Shown piece by piece: positions 31,873 through 40,550 of a stretch of 64,000 bases of DNA. Origin of the DNA: JAJPHW01 sp963771505 (lineage in GTDB: Bacteria > Acidobacteriota > Terriglobia > Terriglobales > Acidobacteriaceae); the NCBI GenBank assembly GCA_963771505.1, contig CAVYTO010000002.1:310001-374000 (forward strand). The letters run 5' to 3'. A program made the position numbers and the translations under genes. Position 1 is the first letter of the stretch. Every line of letters starts with the position of its first letter. The notes under the pieces were generated by a model, which did not search any database, was not told the origin of the DNA, and saw only the letters and a program-made list of their open reading frames with translations.

Positions 31873-33798
31873 ATGACGCAAAAGGCCCACCTTCATGGCT
31901 CAGCCGACGATCTGGCGATCACCGATCGCGAACTCTACTTGTTCAACGAGGGAACTTACTATCGCGCATACGAGAAACTGGGCGCGCACCTCACGGAAGA
32001 GGGCGGAACACCGGGTACACGGTTTGGCGTCTGGGCCCCGAATGCTCGCCAGGTTTCGGTGATTGGCGCGTTTAACGGATGGAATCCTATAAGCGATAGG
32101 TTGCACCAGCGGCAGAACTCGGGAGTGTGGGAAGGGTTCATTCCCGCAGCAGGAAAAGGAGCACCTTACAAATTCCACATCGTTTCCAACAATCCCGGCT
32201 TTGTCGTGGACAAGGCAGACCCATTCGGACTTCTGCACGAGCAACCGCCGGGAAGCGCGTCCGTCATTTGGGACTTGGAATATCAGTGGGGCGACGCTGC
32301 CTGGCTGGGGCAGCGCGCGGCGAGAAATTCGCTGTCTGCGCCCATGTCAATTTACGAGGTTCATCTGGGCTCTTGGATGCGCATGGGTACGGAAGGCAAC
32401 CGGGCGTTTAGCTATCGCGAAATCGCCCCGAGGCTGGCGGAATACGTGAACCGGATGCGCTTCACGCATGTCGAATTGCTGCCGGTGATGGAACATCCGT
32501 TCTACGGATCATGGGGATATCAGACGACTGGCTATTTTGCGCCCACGTCGCGTTACGGAGATCCGCAGGACTTCATGTTCCTGGTCGATCACCTGCACCA
32601 AAACGGGATCGGCGTAATTCTGGATTGGGTCCCGTCGCACTTCCCTTCCGACGGCCACGGCCTGGCTTACTTCGACGGCACTCACCTTTATGAACATGCC
32701 GATTCGCGGCAGGGCTTTCATCCCGATTGGAAGACTCACATATTTAACTATGGCCGGCCGGAGGTGCGCACGTTCTTGCTGTCGAACGCAATGTTCTGGC
32801 TGAACGAATATCACGCGGACGGCCTTCGCGTGGATGCGGTCGCATCGATGCTTTATCTTGACTACTCTCGCAAACATGACGAATGGATTCCGAATAAATA
32901 CGGCGGCCGCGAAAACCTGGAAGCGATCGACTTTCTGCGACAGTTGAATCAAGAGGCCTACAAAGAGCAGCCGGGAGCGCAAATGATCGCCGAAGAATCG
33001 ACGGCGTGGCCGATGGTGTCGCGTCCCGTCTATTTAGGTGGGCTGGGTTTTGGACTGAAATGGGACATGGGATGGATGCACGACACCCTCAAATATTTCG
33101 AGAATGATCCTATCCATCGCCGTTTCCACCACAACTTGCTGACATTCCGCATGCTATACGGATTCACCGAGAATTTTGTGCTGCCGCTTTCGCACGATGA
33201 AGTTGTCCACGGCAAGGGATCGCTCATCAACAAAATGCCGGGTGACGAATGGCAGCAGTTCGCAAACCTTCGGGTTCTATTTGGTTTCATGTTCGCCCAA
33301 TCCGGGAAAAAGATGCTGTTCATGGGTTGCGAATTTGGCCAACGCAGAGAATGGAACCACGACGCGGAGCTGGATTGGAGCTCATTGCAGTATCCGTTAC
33401 ACAGCGGACTGCAGCGCTGGGTCGAGCAATTGAACCTGCTTTACAGGGGCGAAAAAGCCATGCACGAACTGGACGCAGACCCCGCGGGCTTTGAATGGGT
33501 GGACTGCAACGACAGCCTATCGGGAACGATCTCACTCCTGCGAAAAGGAAAGCTGCCGGAAGACACGATTTTGGTGGTCTGCAACTTTACTCCGGTGCCA
33601 CGTGAAGAATACCGGATCGGAGTTCCGACGGCAGGTTTCTGGCGCGAAGTATTAAACGGCGATGCCGCTGAATACGGCGGAAGCGGCTGGGGAAATATGG
33701 GCGGAAAAGAAGCTGAAGCTGTTCCAGTGCACGGGAGGCCGTATTCGCTGAGCCTGACCTTGCCACCTCTAGCCGTAATTTTCCTCAAGGCGTCGTAA
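31873..33798 (+). CDS. glgB: 1,4-alpha-glucan branching enzyme
   Basis: GlgB makes alpha-1,6 branches in glycogen. The 641-residue product has the CBM48 domain at about 40-130 (RFGVWAPNARQVSVIGAFNGWNP) and a GH13 barrel. Its features are SWGYQTTGYFAPTSRYG, DWVPSHF, GLRVDAVASMLY (nucleophile Asp321), MIAEEST (acid Glu374) and LPLSHDEVVHGKGSL. It lacks the extra N-terminal N1 domain of the long enzymes. It diverges from the peptide operon across 164 bases (31709-31872). No other glycogen gene is in the window. Confidence 0.95.
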   Translation: MTQKAHLHGSADDLAITDRELYLFNEGTYYRAYEKLGAHLTEEGGTPGTRFGVWAPNARQVSVIGAFNGWNPISDRLHQRQNSGVWEGFIPAAGKGAPYKFHIVSNNPGFVVDKADPFGLLHEQPPGSASVIWDLEYQWGDAAWLGQRAARNSLSAPMSIYEVHLGSWMRMGTEGNRAFSYREIAPRLAEYVNRMRFTHVELLPVMEHPFYGSWGYQTTGYFAPTSRYGDPQDFMFLVDHLHQNGIGVILDWVPSHFPSDGHGLAYFDGTHLYEHADSRQGFHPDWKTHIFNYGRPEVRTFLLSNAMFWLNEYHADGLRVDAVASMLYLDYSRKHDEWIPNKYGGRENLEAIDFLRQLNQEAYKEQPGAQMIAEESTAWPMVSRPVYLGGLGFGLKWDMGWMHDTLKYFENDPIHRRFHHNLLTFRMLYGFTENFVLPLSHDEVVHGKGSLINKMPGDEWQQFANLRVLFGFMFAQSGKKMLFMGCEFGQRREWNHDAELDWSSLQYPLHSGLQRWVEQLNLLYRGEKAMHELDADPAGFEWVDCNDSLSGTISLLRKGKLPEDTILVVCNFTPVPREEYRIGVPTAGFWREVLNGDAAEYGGSGWGNMGGKEAEAVPVHGRPYSLSLTLPPLAVIFLKAS

Positions 33799-33839
33799 GC
33801 CCCTGCCGATTTTTGGTTGGGCATTGCCGAATCCGCGGC

Positions 33840-34250
33840 TTATGCCGAGGCTGACTGCGAGATCGGGGCGTCGACCGCGACTTGTGGTCGCATGCGCAGC
33901 AGTTCGTCGAGACAGTCGAGGGTCTTCTCCCACGGCGTGCCCTTTTCCAACACGGCATCGAGGAAAGGCCTAGCCGTTTCGGCAGCGTCCAGGTTGCCCG
34001 AAAGCATCATCACCGGCAATGTTGGGTCAATCAGTTTGATCTCGCGCGCTAGCTGGCTGCCGTTCAAACCGGGCATTTCGTAGTCCAACACAACCGCGCG
34101 AATCACGCGTCGCGCTTTGTGCAGCAGTTGCAGCGCCTCCCATCCGTTGCTAGCTGAGATGACGGCGTAACCGTGGCAAGCCAGGATCACCTGATAGAGA
34201 CGCAGGCTGGCAGGATCGTCATCGACGCAGAGCACTGTGCATTGGTTCAT
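33840..34250 (-). CDS. Stand-alone response-regulator receiver
   Basis: This 136-residue protein consists of a single receiver domain. It has the acidic pocket in VLCVDDDPASLRLYQV, the phospho-acceptor Asp in VVLDYEMPGLNGSQLA and the Thr/Ser position in VMMLSGN. The canonical Lys region reads AVLEKGTPWEKTLDCLDELL. No output domain follows, so it probably signals by protein contact. Its histidine kinase is not adjacent. It converges on glgB and diverges from mazG. Confidence 0.85.
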   Translation of the reverse strand: MNQCTVLCVDDDPASLRLYQVILACHGYAVISASNGWEALQLLHKARRVIRAVVLDYEMPGLNGSQLAREIKLIDPTLPVMMLSGNLDAAETARPFLDAVLEKGTPWEKTLDCLDELLRMRPQVAVDAPISQSASA

Positions 34251-34398
34251 TCCAATCTCCGGTTGTTAAGAGTGGCCAACCGAGCAATCACCAAGCACTT
34301 CATCCGCCAAACGGTTGTGACCATCGACCTTTTGCACATTGCGGCTTTCTCAGCGCCAGATTGCGCGCGCTTTGCTGCCTCGTTTACATTGATGCCTC

Positions 34399-35352
34399 AT
34401 GCCAAACCCCGCATCCAAGTACCCTGAAGACCCCATCCTTATCGGACAGCAGCAAACGACCGGTGGCCGCTTCGAACGCGCGGTCAGCATTATGGCCCGA
34501 CTGCGCGCGCCAGGTGGCTGTCCGTGGGACCGCGAGCAGACATTCGATACGATCAAGCGCTACACGGTTGAAGAGACCTACGAGGTACTCGAAGCTATCG
34601 ATAACCGTGACTGGCCGGAACTGGCAGGCGAGTTGGGCGACCTGCTTCTCCAGGTGCTGTTCTATTCGCAGATGGGGAGCGAAGATGGTACGTTCTCCAT
34701 TGATGACGTGCTCGATCGGCTCAGCCGAAAGCTCATCAGCCGTCATCCGCACGTTTTTGGCGATGCGGAGGCAAACAATTCCGCGGACGTAGTACGCACC
34801 TGGGAAGCCATCAAGGCAAAAGAGAAACGCGAGAAATCCCCAGATACTGGCGAAGTGCAACCGGCATTTTCGCCACGGCTCGCTGGAGTCTCGTCCGCAA
34901 TGCCCGCTTTTTTTGAAGCTCATAAGCTGAGCGCTCGGGCCGCCGCTACCGGATTCGATTGGCCATCAATCGCGGGTGCGGTTGAAAAACTGAAAGAAGA
35001 GACGGCGGAATTGGAAGAATTATTAGAGGCTTATCCGGCCCCGGGACCCCAGCCAACGGCCGCAGGGAATGCCGGATCGGGAGCGCGACTCGCGCCCGAA
35101 ACCCTTCAGAACCGGCTGGAAGAGGAAGTTGGCGATTTGCTGTTTACTGCCGTGAACCTGGCCCGATATTTGAATATCGATTCAGAATCGGCTCTCAAGA
35201 AAGCCAATCGCAAATTCCGGAACAGGTTCAATGCCGTCGAAGCCGCAGCACACGAAGAAAACCGCGAACTGGAAAAGATGAGCATTGAAGAAATGGAAGC
35301 ACTCTGGCAGAAAGCTAAGACGCATCCGCCAACCGCCGATCGCACAAAATGA
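34399..35352 (+). CDS. mazG: Nucleoside triphosphate pyrophosphohydrolase MazG
   Basis: MazG hydrolyses (d)NTPs to monophosphates. The 317-residue product has two MazG repeats: FERAVSIMARLRAPGGCPWDREQTFDTIKRYTVEETYEVLEAI with ELGDLLLQVLFYSQ, and the second with EETAELEELLEA and EEEVGDLLFTAVNLARYL. The EExxE...ExxD metal residues are visible in both. A Pro/Gly/Ala-rich insert of about 25 residues lies near 214-238 and makes it longer than the E. coli enzyme. Its stop overlaps the menC start (ATGA). Confidence 0.93.
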   Translation: MPNPASKYPEDPILIGQQQTTGGRFERAVSIMARLRAPGGCPWDREQTFDTIKRYTVEETYEVLEAIDNRDWPELAGELGDLLLQVLFYSQMGSEDGTFSIDDVLDRLSRKLISRHPHVFGDAEANNSADVVRTWEAIKAKEKREKSPDTGEVQPAFSPRLAGVSSAMPAFFEAHKLSARAAATGFDWPSIAGAVEKLKEETAELEELLEAYPAPGPQPTAAGNAGSGARLAPETLQNRLEEEVGDLLFTAVNLARYLNIDSESALKKANRKFRNRFNAVEAAAHEENRELEKMSIEEMEALWQKAKTHPPTADRTK

Positions 35353-36467
35353 AAATCGACGCCATTACATTGCGTGAAATCCAGATGCCGCTGGTGCATT
35401 TCTTTGAAACGAGTTTTGGCCGGGTGCACAGCCGCCGAATTCTGCTGATCGCCGTCCATTGCGATGGAATCGAAGGTTGGGGCGAATGCGTGGCCGACGA
35501 CGGACCGTTTTACAGCAGTGAGTGGATCGATACTGCGTGGCCCACGATTGAGCGATTTCTTGCGCCTGAATTGATCGGCACGAATATCGAATCGGCTGGT
35601 GAGTGCCGGCAGTTTCTGGCCCGGGTACGTGGGCATCGTATGGCGAAAGCCGCGCTGGAAAATGCATTGTGGGACGCAGAGGCGATCCAGAGAGGTTTGC
35701 CTCTTTGGAAGTTGCTGGGTGGCGTTCGAAAGGAAATCCCGTGCGGAGTGTCGATCGGTATTCAGGACTCCGTCGAGCAGCTTCTTGATAAAATCTCGGT
35801 CGAACTGGATGCTGGATATCAACGAATAAAAGTGAAGGTAAAGCCGGGGTGGGATATCAACATCCTCGAACGCATTCGATCGCGCTGGCCGGGAATCGTA
35901 CTCAGTTGCGACGCCAATTCCGCCTACACGCTTGATCAGGTGAGCCACTTACAACAATTCGACGCGTTCAAACTTCTCATGATCGAACAGCCGCTGTGGG
36001 ACGATGACATATTTTTCCACGCCGTGCTCCAGAAACAATTGAAGACAGCGATCTGTCTGGACGAATCGATCCATCATGCACGCGATGCACAAGAGGCCGT
36101 TGAAACCGGGGCCGCTCGCATCATCAACATAAAAGTCGGACGCCTTGGCGGTTTCGGCGAAGCGATACAAGTCCATGACGTCTGCCGCGAACACCGCGTT
36201 CCGGTATGGTGCGGAGGCATGCTGGAAGCCGGTATCGGGCGCGCCCACAACATCGCGCTGTCGACGCTGCCGAACTTCTCCCTGCCGGGCGACGTTTCGG
36301 CGTCCAAGCGATACTGGAAAGAAGACATCATCGAACCCGAGGTCGAAGTGTCGTCGCACGGGACAATCAAAATCTCAGACGCCCCGGGCAGAGGCTATGC
36401 AGTACGAAAAGACCTTGTAGAAAAGCTCACAGTCAGGAAGAAGACGATACAGGCAGGAAAGAATTAA
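35349..36467 (+). CDS. menC: o-Succinylbenzoate synthase (MenC-like, enolase superfamily)
   Basis: This 372-residue muconate-lactonising-type enzyme has the general-base KVK pair (K161/K163), metal ligands D188 (LSCDANSAY), E213 (MIEQPLWDDD) and D238 (CLDESIHH), and the second base K262 (INIKVGRLGG). This pattern fits OSB synthase of the MenC2 type in menaquinone synthesis; N-acylamino-acid racemase is the alternative in the same family. No other men gene is in the window. It is translationally coupled to mazG and converges on the next gene with a 6-base gap. Confidence 0.8.
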   Translation: MKIDAITLREIQMPLVHFFETSFGRVHSRRILLIAVHCDGIEGWGECVADDGPFYSSEWIDTAWPTIERFLAPELIGTNIESAGECRQFLARVRGHRMAKAALENALWDAEAIQRGLPLWKLLGGVRKEIPCGVSIGIQDSVEQLLDKISVELDAGYQRIKVKVKPGWDINILERIRSRWPGIVLSCDANSAYTLDQVSHLQQFDAFKLLMIEQPLWDDDIFFHAVLQKQLKTAICLDESIHHARDAQEAVETGAARIINIKVGRLGGFGEAIQVHDVCREHRVPVWCGGMLEAGIGRAHNIALSTLPNFSLPGDVSASKRYWKEDIIEPEVEVSSHGTIKISDAPGRGYAVRKDLVEKLTVRKKTIQAGKN

Positions 36468-36473
36468 CTATCT

Positions 36474-37367
36474 TTAGCGAGCGACGGCAGTTGCGCTGTT
36501 CTTGGCCAGCATTGCCTGTTGCTGCTGTTCCAGCATGCTTATGCCGGCGGCAAAAGTGAGGTTCGATGGTACTTTGCGGAAATCGGTGAAGACCTCGTCC
36601 GTGTGAATATCGAGGGATTTCAACATTAAAATCTTGCCGTGGAAATCAAGATTCATGTGGGTGATTTCCCACTGCCCTTCACCCTCATCGCCCTGCTCGA
36701 CAACGAAGCGGCCGCCGCTGCGAAGCTTTCCGAGGATACCCCAACCAAAATCGACGTCCCTGAAGAGCGCGCCATCAATCTTAGCCATCCGCAATTGATT
36801 CACGTCGATCAGCAGGTACCCTTGAAGACCGGTCAGGACCATCTCGCCGTGACCCGGAGGAACGTAATTGGGGTTGGGGTGAAACTTGAGCCGCACCAGT
36901 TGATCACCGCTTCGACCGACACCGGACTGCCCGGGCATGGAGCCATCAGCCTCATAAATGAACGCGTCAGGAAAAGCTCGTAAGACTTGCGTGGTGCGTT
37001 CGGCGTCCTGTTTTTCGCGGCTCGATTTCTTCGCCAACTCTGACGGATCGGTTACAAGGCGCCGCACCCGATCCAGCTCGGCCTGCCTCTCGGCCGGATC
37101 GAGGCATTTGTCGTTGCGAGCGACGACCATGCCGGCGGTAGCTTGCTGCGTTTCCACGACCAGGCGCGTCTCGGTGCCGTGTGCGGTTTGCTTCCGGTCG
37201 CGGAACATGAACTTGACGTCGCTGTTCGCTTTAATCTCTTTTTCGATTGTCCTGCGGACGAGTTCTTGCGGTGACATTCCAGCGGGAATGGCGGTATTCT
37301 GCTGGGCGCTGGCTATTGAGCAGAGCGCCAACACCAACAACGTGCGAGATGGACACCCAAGCGCCAT
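36474..37367 (-). CDS. Exported protein of unknown function
   Basis: The 297-residue product has a short signal peptide (PSRTLLVLALCSIASAQ). A mixed alpha/beta region follows: SPQELVRRTIEKEIKANSDVKFMFRDRKQT, LVRLKFHPNPNYVPPG and GYLLIDVNQLRMAKIDGALFRDVDFGWGILGKL. The middle part resembles outer-membrane lipoprotein-sorting or LolA-like sandwiches in pattern only. It is of a kind common in Acidobacteria; I do not recognise a named family. It diverges from bactofilin over 150 bases. Confidence 0.65.
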   Translation of the reverse strand: MALGCPSRTLLVLALCSIASAQQNTAIPAGMSPQELVRRTIEKEIKANSDVKFMFRDRKQTAHGTETRLVVETQQATAGMVVARNDKCLDPAERQAELDRVRRLVTDPSELAKKSSREKQDAERTTQVLRAFPDAFIYEADGSMPGQSGVGRSGDQLVRLKFHPNPNYVPPGHGEMVLTGLQGYLLIDVNQLRMAKIDGALFRDVDFGWGILGKLRSGGRFVVEQGDEGEGQWEITHMNLDFHGKILMLKSLDIHTDEVFTDFRKVPSNLTFAAGISMLEQQQQAMLAKNSATAVAR

Positions 37368-37517
37368 GTTGCTGCAAGTAGGATGAAACCTGCTCCCACA
37401 GCGGTTGGCTGGACGAAGCGGACAAAATCCTCAAAGGTAGGATATAGTGATCGCCTGGGCTCAACAACCTAAAGCGCGACATGCAGGCTTGTAGCGCCAT
37501 TCAAGGACGGTACTTCC

Positions 37518-37886
37518 ATGGAAACGTCGAAAACGGCTGATTCCGCCCGTATAGGCCAATCAGTGGTAATCAAGGGCAGCCTCTCCGGCAGCGAAGACCT
37601 GTTCGTGGACGGCGTGATTGAAGGATCAATTGAACTCAACGGAAACAGCCTGACGATTGGCCCGAACGGGCAGGTGCGAGCTGAAGTCCAAGCCAAAAAC
37701 ATCATTGTTCACGGCAAAATTGACGGCAACATGAAGGCGACCGAGCGGGCAGATCTGCGCAAGTCAGCCATGGCCACAGGCGACATCAGCACCCAGCGCA
37801 TTGCCATTGAAGATGGAGCGATGTTCAAAGGGAAACTCGAGATTCAGAGGGACGAAAAAGCTGCTGCCAGCGGAAAATCCAGCTAG
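37518..37886 (+). CDS. Bactofilin (polymer-forming cytoskeletal protein)
   Basis: This 122-residue bactofilin forms filaments that place cell-wall and envelope proteins. The conserved right-handed beta-helix core runs about 10-110 with ARIGQSVVIKGSLSGSEDLFVDGVIEGSIEL, SLTIGPNGQVRAEVQAKNIIVHGKIDGN and ERADLRKSAMATGDISTQRIAIEDGAMFKGKLEI. Short disordered ends flank it. The start ATG at 37518 gives the expected short N-terminus. No M23 peptidase partner is adjacent. Confidence 0.93.
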   Translation: METSKTADSARIGQSVVIKGSLSGSEDLFVDGVIEGSIELNGNSLTIGPNGQVRAEVQAKNIIVHGKIDGNMKATERADLRKSAMATGDISTQRIAIEDGAMFKGKLEIQRDEKAAASGKSS

Positions 37887-38029
37887 AAACTGCATTCCCG
37901 GCCTGAGATTAAGAAACCGCAGTAACGTCAACTCATTGGAAACACTCAGTCTCTGTCTCGCCGCAAGTTATATTAGAGTGTAGAGGCGGCGAAAGCAGGA
38001 TCGGTCAGTCGTCTGCCACGAACAACCTC

Positions 38030-38725
38030 ATGAAGTTTTTTCGCAGTTCTTCACCGGAAACCGGCGGGGCTAAAAATCAGGGCGCAGCCCGGCTGACGCG
38101 CAGGTCAAGCGCGCTGGTCGAGGTGTCGAAACGGCTCCAATCGGACGATCCATTGTGCGTTCTAGACATTGGATACACCTCGGCGGGCAACATCAGCTAC
38201 CTGACGGAGCGCGGCCACCGCGTTTACAGCGAAGACCTGCTCGAAGCGTCCACCGACCCGGCGCTCGCGACTGTTAACGAGGAAGGCAAACCAGTATTAG
38301 ATAGTAAACAATTCCTAAGCGAAAACCTTGTGTATCCGGCGGCGACTTTCGACGTGGTTCTGTGCTGGAATCTTGCGGACTACCTCGACGAAAGTCTGGT
38401 GAAGCCGGTGATGGGGCGGTTGTGGTCGGTGATGAATCCCGGCGGGACTCTGCTGGCTTTCTTCCACACCCAGGAAGCCGGACCGGATGCCCCGTGCTAC
38501 CGTTATCATGTTTTGAGCGGAGACAGCCTCGACATGCAACCGGTTGAGCCGCGGCGCTTCGCGCGCAAAGGGCCGACGGGAGCGAAGCACACGTCCATCG
38601 GGACCGGATTTCGGCTCCAGCGCGTCTTCAACAATCGCCACGTGGAAACGCTATTCCGCGACTTCTCTTCCATCAAATTCTTCCTGACCCGTGACAACAT
38701 TCGTGAAGTGCTGGTCGTTCGATAG
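38030..38725 (+). CDS. Class I SAM-dependent methyltransferase-like protein
   Basis: The 231-residue product has a methyltransferase-like fold. VLDIGYTSAGNISYLTERGHRVYSEDLLEA gives motif I (DIGYTSAGN in place of the usual GxGxG) and the ribose-binding acid. DVVLCWNLADYLDES is motif IV and MNPGGTLLAFFHT follows. The motif I loop is degenerate, so activity is uncertain. The substrate is unknown. It starts 143 bases after bactofilin on the same strand and converges on the flavoprotein gene with five bases between them. Confidence 0.7.
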   Translation: MKFFRSSSPETGGAKNQGAARLTRRSSALVEVSKRLQSDDPLCVLDIGYTSAGNISYLTERGHRVYSEDLLEASTDPALATVNEEGKPVLDSKQFLSENLVYPAATFDVVLCWNLADYLDESLVKPVMGRLWSVMNPGGTLLAFFHTQEAGPDAPCYRYHVLSGDSLDMQPVEPRRFARKGPTGAKHTSIGTGFRLQRVFNNRHVETLFRDFSSIKFFLTRDNIREVLVVR

Positions 38726-38730
38726 ACAAA

Positions 38731-39831
38731 TCAGCGGGTGTTACGCACCATCCAGCGGCCAACCGACGGAGCTTTACTTAACGCGTAAACCAGAGGTGCG
38801 CGCACCGGACGTGGTAATCGCACCAGCCGTCTGACTCGCGATGATGCCCGAAACACGGGAGCGAGTTTTTCGTTGTATGCATGTGAATAGTTGACGGCCG
38901 CCTGCGCAAGACTTATCTTGTTCACGAAAAATTCAACCAGACTGAGTGCGGCAAGGGCGCCGCTGCGCAGAGCCAGAGAAATGCCGTCGCCAACAAAGGG
39001 ATCCACAAAGGCAGCCGCGTCGCCGACGCTCAAAATACTTCCGCTTATTGGCCGGGGGCGGCCAAAGATCAACGGAGACGTAGTGACTTCCGGACATAAC
39101 CTCTGCCAGGTATCGCTGCGCAGTCTAAGCCGCGCGTGTCGCGCGAAGACTTCAGCCAGCGACGTGCCGACATCGGCACGAACCATGGCCGATGCGTTGA
39201 CGCGATTGTCTTTTCGCGTGCCTGCCAGATCAACCGGTTGAACTCCGCAGTAGCCGCCATCGAAAAAATATAAATCCGCGGAAGGATGCGGGTCCGGTTC
39301 TGCAAAATGAGCCTTAATGCCAATAAATTTTTCGGCGGACGGCAAAGCAGGTCTTGCGTTTAGGTTTGACCAGCGTCCCGATGCATTGACGACCGCGCGC
39401 GCCGAGTACGTTCGGTCGGTTGTGGTCAGTTCAAACGGCCCAGTCCCCGAAATGCTCTGCACCAGGATGTTTGAACCGCATACCCCGGCTTCGCGAGCGG
39501 AATTCCATAACGCAAGATCGAGGTCGAATCGGGCAATGCTGGCGGCCGGCGGGTGAACCGGAAGCGCGACTTCCCTATCGTCGATGAAGATGCGCGCGTT
39601 GGCAATGTGTACCGCGTCCGAGAGAAGAGATCGATCTTTCGGCCGCAATAATCCTGCCAGCAGAGTGAGCGACTCCGAGGACACGAATTCGCCGCATACC
39701 CTTTGCCGCGGGAGCGTGCCTTTCTCGAACAGAATGACCCGAGCATTCGCGCGAGCGGCAGTAATGGCTGCGGAAGCACCCGCAGGACCGGATCCAATCA
39801 CAGCAAGGTCGAAGATCTCGTCGTCACGCAT
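38731..39831 (-). CDS. FAD-dependent oxidoreductase, geranylgeranyl-reductase-like
   Basis: The 366-residue flavoprotein has the Rossmann start LAVIGSGPAGASAAITAARANARVILFEKG, the RVCGEFVSSESL region, ARAVVNASGRWSN and the second FAD site ILSVGDAAAFVDPFVGDGISLALRSGALAA. It belongs to the PHBH/geranylgeranyl reductase superfamily. Genes of this kind commonly sit with a small methyltransferase and a type III polyketide synthase. The methyltransferase is here, overlapping by eight bases, but no polyketide synthase is seen. The substrate is unknown. Confidence 0.8.
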   Translation of the reverse strand: MRDDEIFDLAVIGSGPAGASAAITAARANARVILFEKGTLPRQRVCGEFVSSESLTLLAGLLRPKDRSLLSDAVHIANARIFIDDREVALPVHPPAASIARFDLDLALWNSAREAGVCGSNILVQSISGTGPFELTTTDRTYSARAVVNASGRWSNLNARPALPSAEKFIGIKAHFAEPDPHPSADLYFFDGGYCGVQPVDLAGTRKDNRVNASAMVRADVGTSLAEVFARHARLRLRSDTWQRLCPEVTTSPLIFGRPRPISGSILSVGDAAAFVDPFVGDGISLALRSGALAALSLVEFFVNKISLAQAAVNYSHAYNEKLAPVFRASSRVRRLVRLPRPVRAPLVYALSKAPSVGRWMVRNTR

Positions 39832-40516
39832 TCGATTTCCAGATCAGCGCTGCCATGCGAAAGAGGTAGTGCGATTCGATGGTGAACGAAGCAGCCGGCG
39901 TTTGTGCAATCGCGTTGCTCATTTCCTTCACTGTAAAGGCTTGACGTACTGAGGCAGGCGCGTCGTTCCACGTGATTGGACTACGAAATAGCGGCAGTCC
40001 GGCAAAAACCGACAGAAGATGGAAGCGGTGTCGCACCAAATCGTTGATCAGCACCGCATGACGGCACACTCGCAACGCGCCCGTGATAAAAGTGACCAGT
40101 TCGGACGCGCTCAGATGGTGAGCGAACAATGTGCAGCTCACCACATCGAAACTATTGTCGCGAAACGGCAGTTGAAGCGCATCTCCTGCGACTGAGTTGA
40201 TTTGCTGCGCAGGAATTGGCACGCGACTGGCGAGGTGCGAAGGCATACGGTCAAGCAACGAAACGTCGATCTCGATCCCACGCGCCTGCAATTGCGATTT
40301 GACCAGGCGTGGGGTCTGTCCAGACCCGGCTGCTACTTCGAGAAGCGATAGATGTTTCGTACGTAACCGGCCGGCGATCCGTTCAACGCCGATGCGCATC
40401 GTGCGCTCGCCGCCAAACCATCGATTGATGAATCGCAGGTCGGTGAGCGCGACTTCAACGTCCCGCGCTGAGCCGGTGTCGCTGTCTAACAGCTCGGCGG
40501 TAACAACTCTTTTCAT
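39824..40516 (-). CDS. Class I methyltransferase paired with the flavoprotein
   Basis: The 230-residue enzyme has motif I LSLLEVAAGSGQTPRLVKSQL, an acid at the ribose position (DVSLLDRMP), VAGDALQLPFRDNSFDVVSCTLFAHHL and a C-terminal SWI-like AFTVKEMSNAIAQTP. It is like the methyltransferases found beside type III polyketide synthases and FAD oxidoreductases. It overlaps the flavoprotein gene and lies 34 bases below the ABC exporter, so all three may be one transcript. A role in tailoring a phenolic or lipid product is inferred only from that known pairing. Confidence 0.78.
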   Translation of the reverse strand: MKRVVTAELLDSDTGSARDVEVALTDLRFINRWFGGERTMRIGVERIAGRLRTKHLSLLEVAAGSGQTPRLVKSQLQARGIEIDVSLLDRMPSHLASRVPIPAQQINSVAGDALQLPFRDNSFDVVSCTLFAHHLSASELVTFITGALRVCRHAVLINDLVRHRFHLLSVFAGLPLFRSPITWNDAPASVRQAFTVKEMSNAIAQTPAASFTIESHYLFRMAALIWKSNA

Positions 40517-40550
40517 AGGAGAGACTGCGCTGACGATGGGACGACGCGGC

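Noticed and set aside
38030..39831. Methyltransferase at 38030 and flavoprotein at 38731 as one functional unit
   Set aside because: They are convergent, not co-directional; the flavoprotein overlaps a different methyltransferase gene at 39824.
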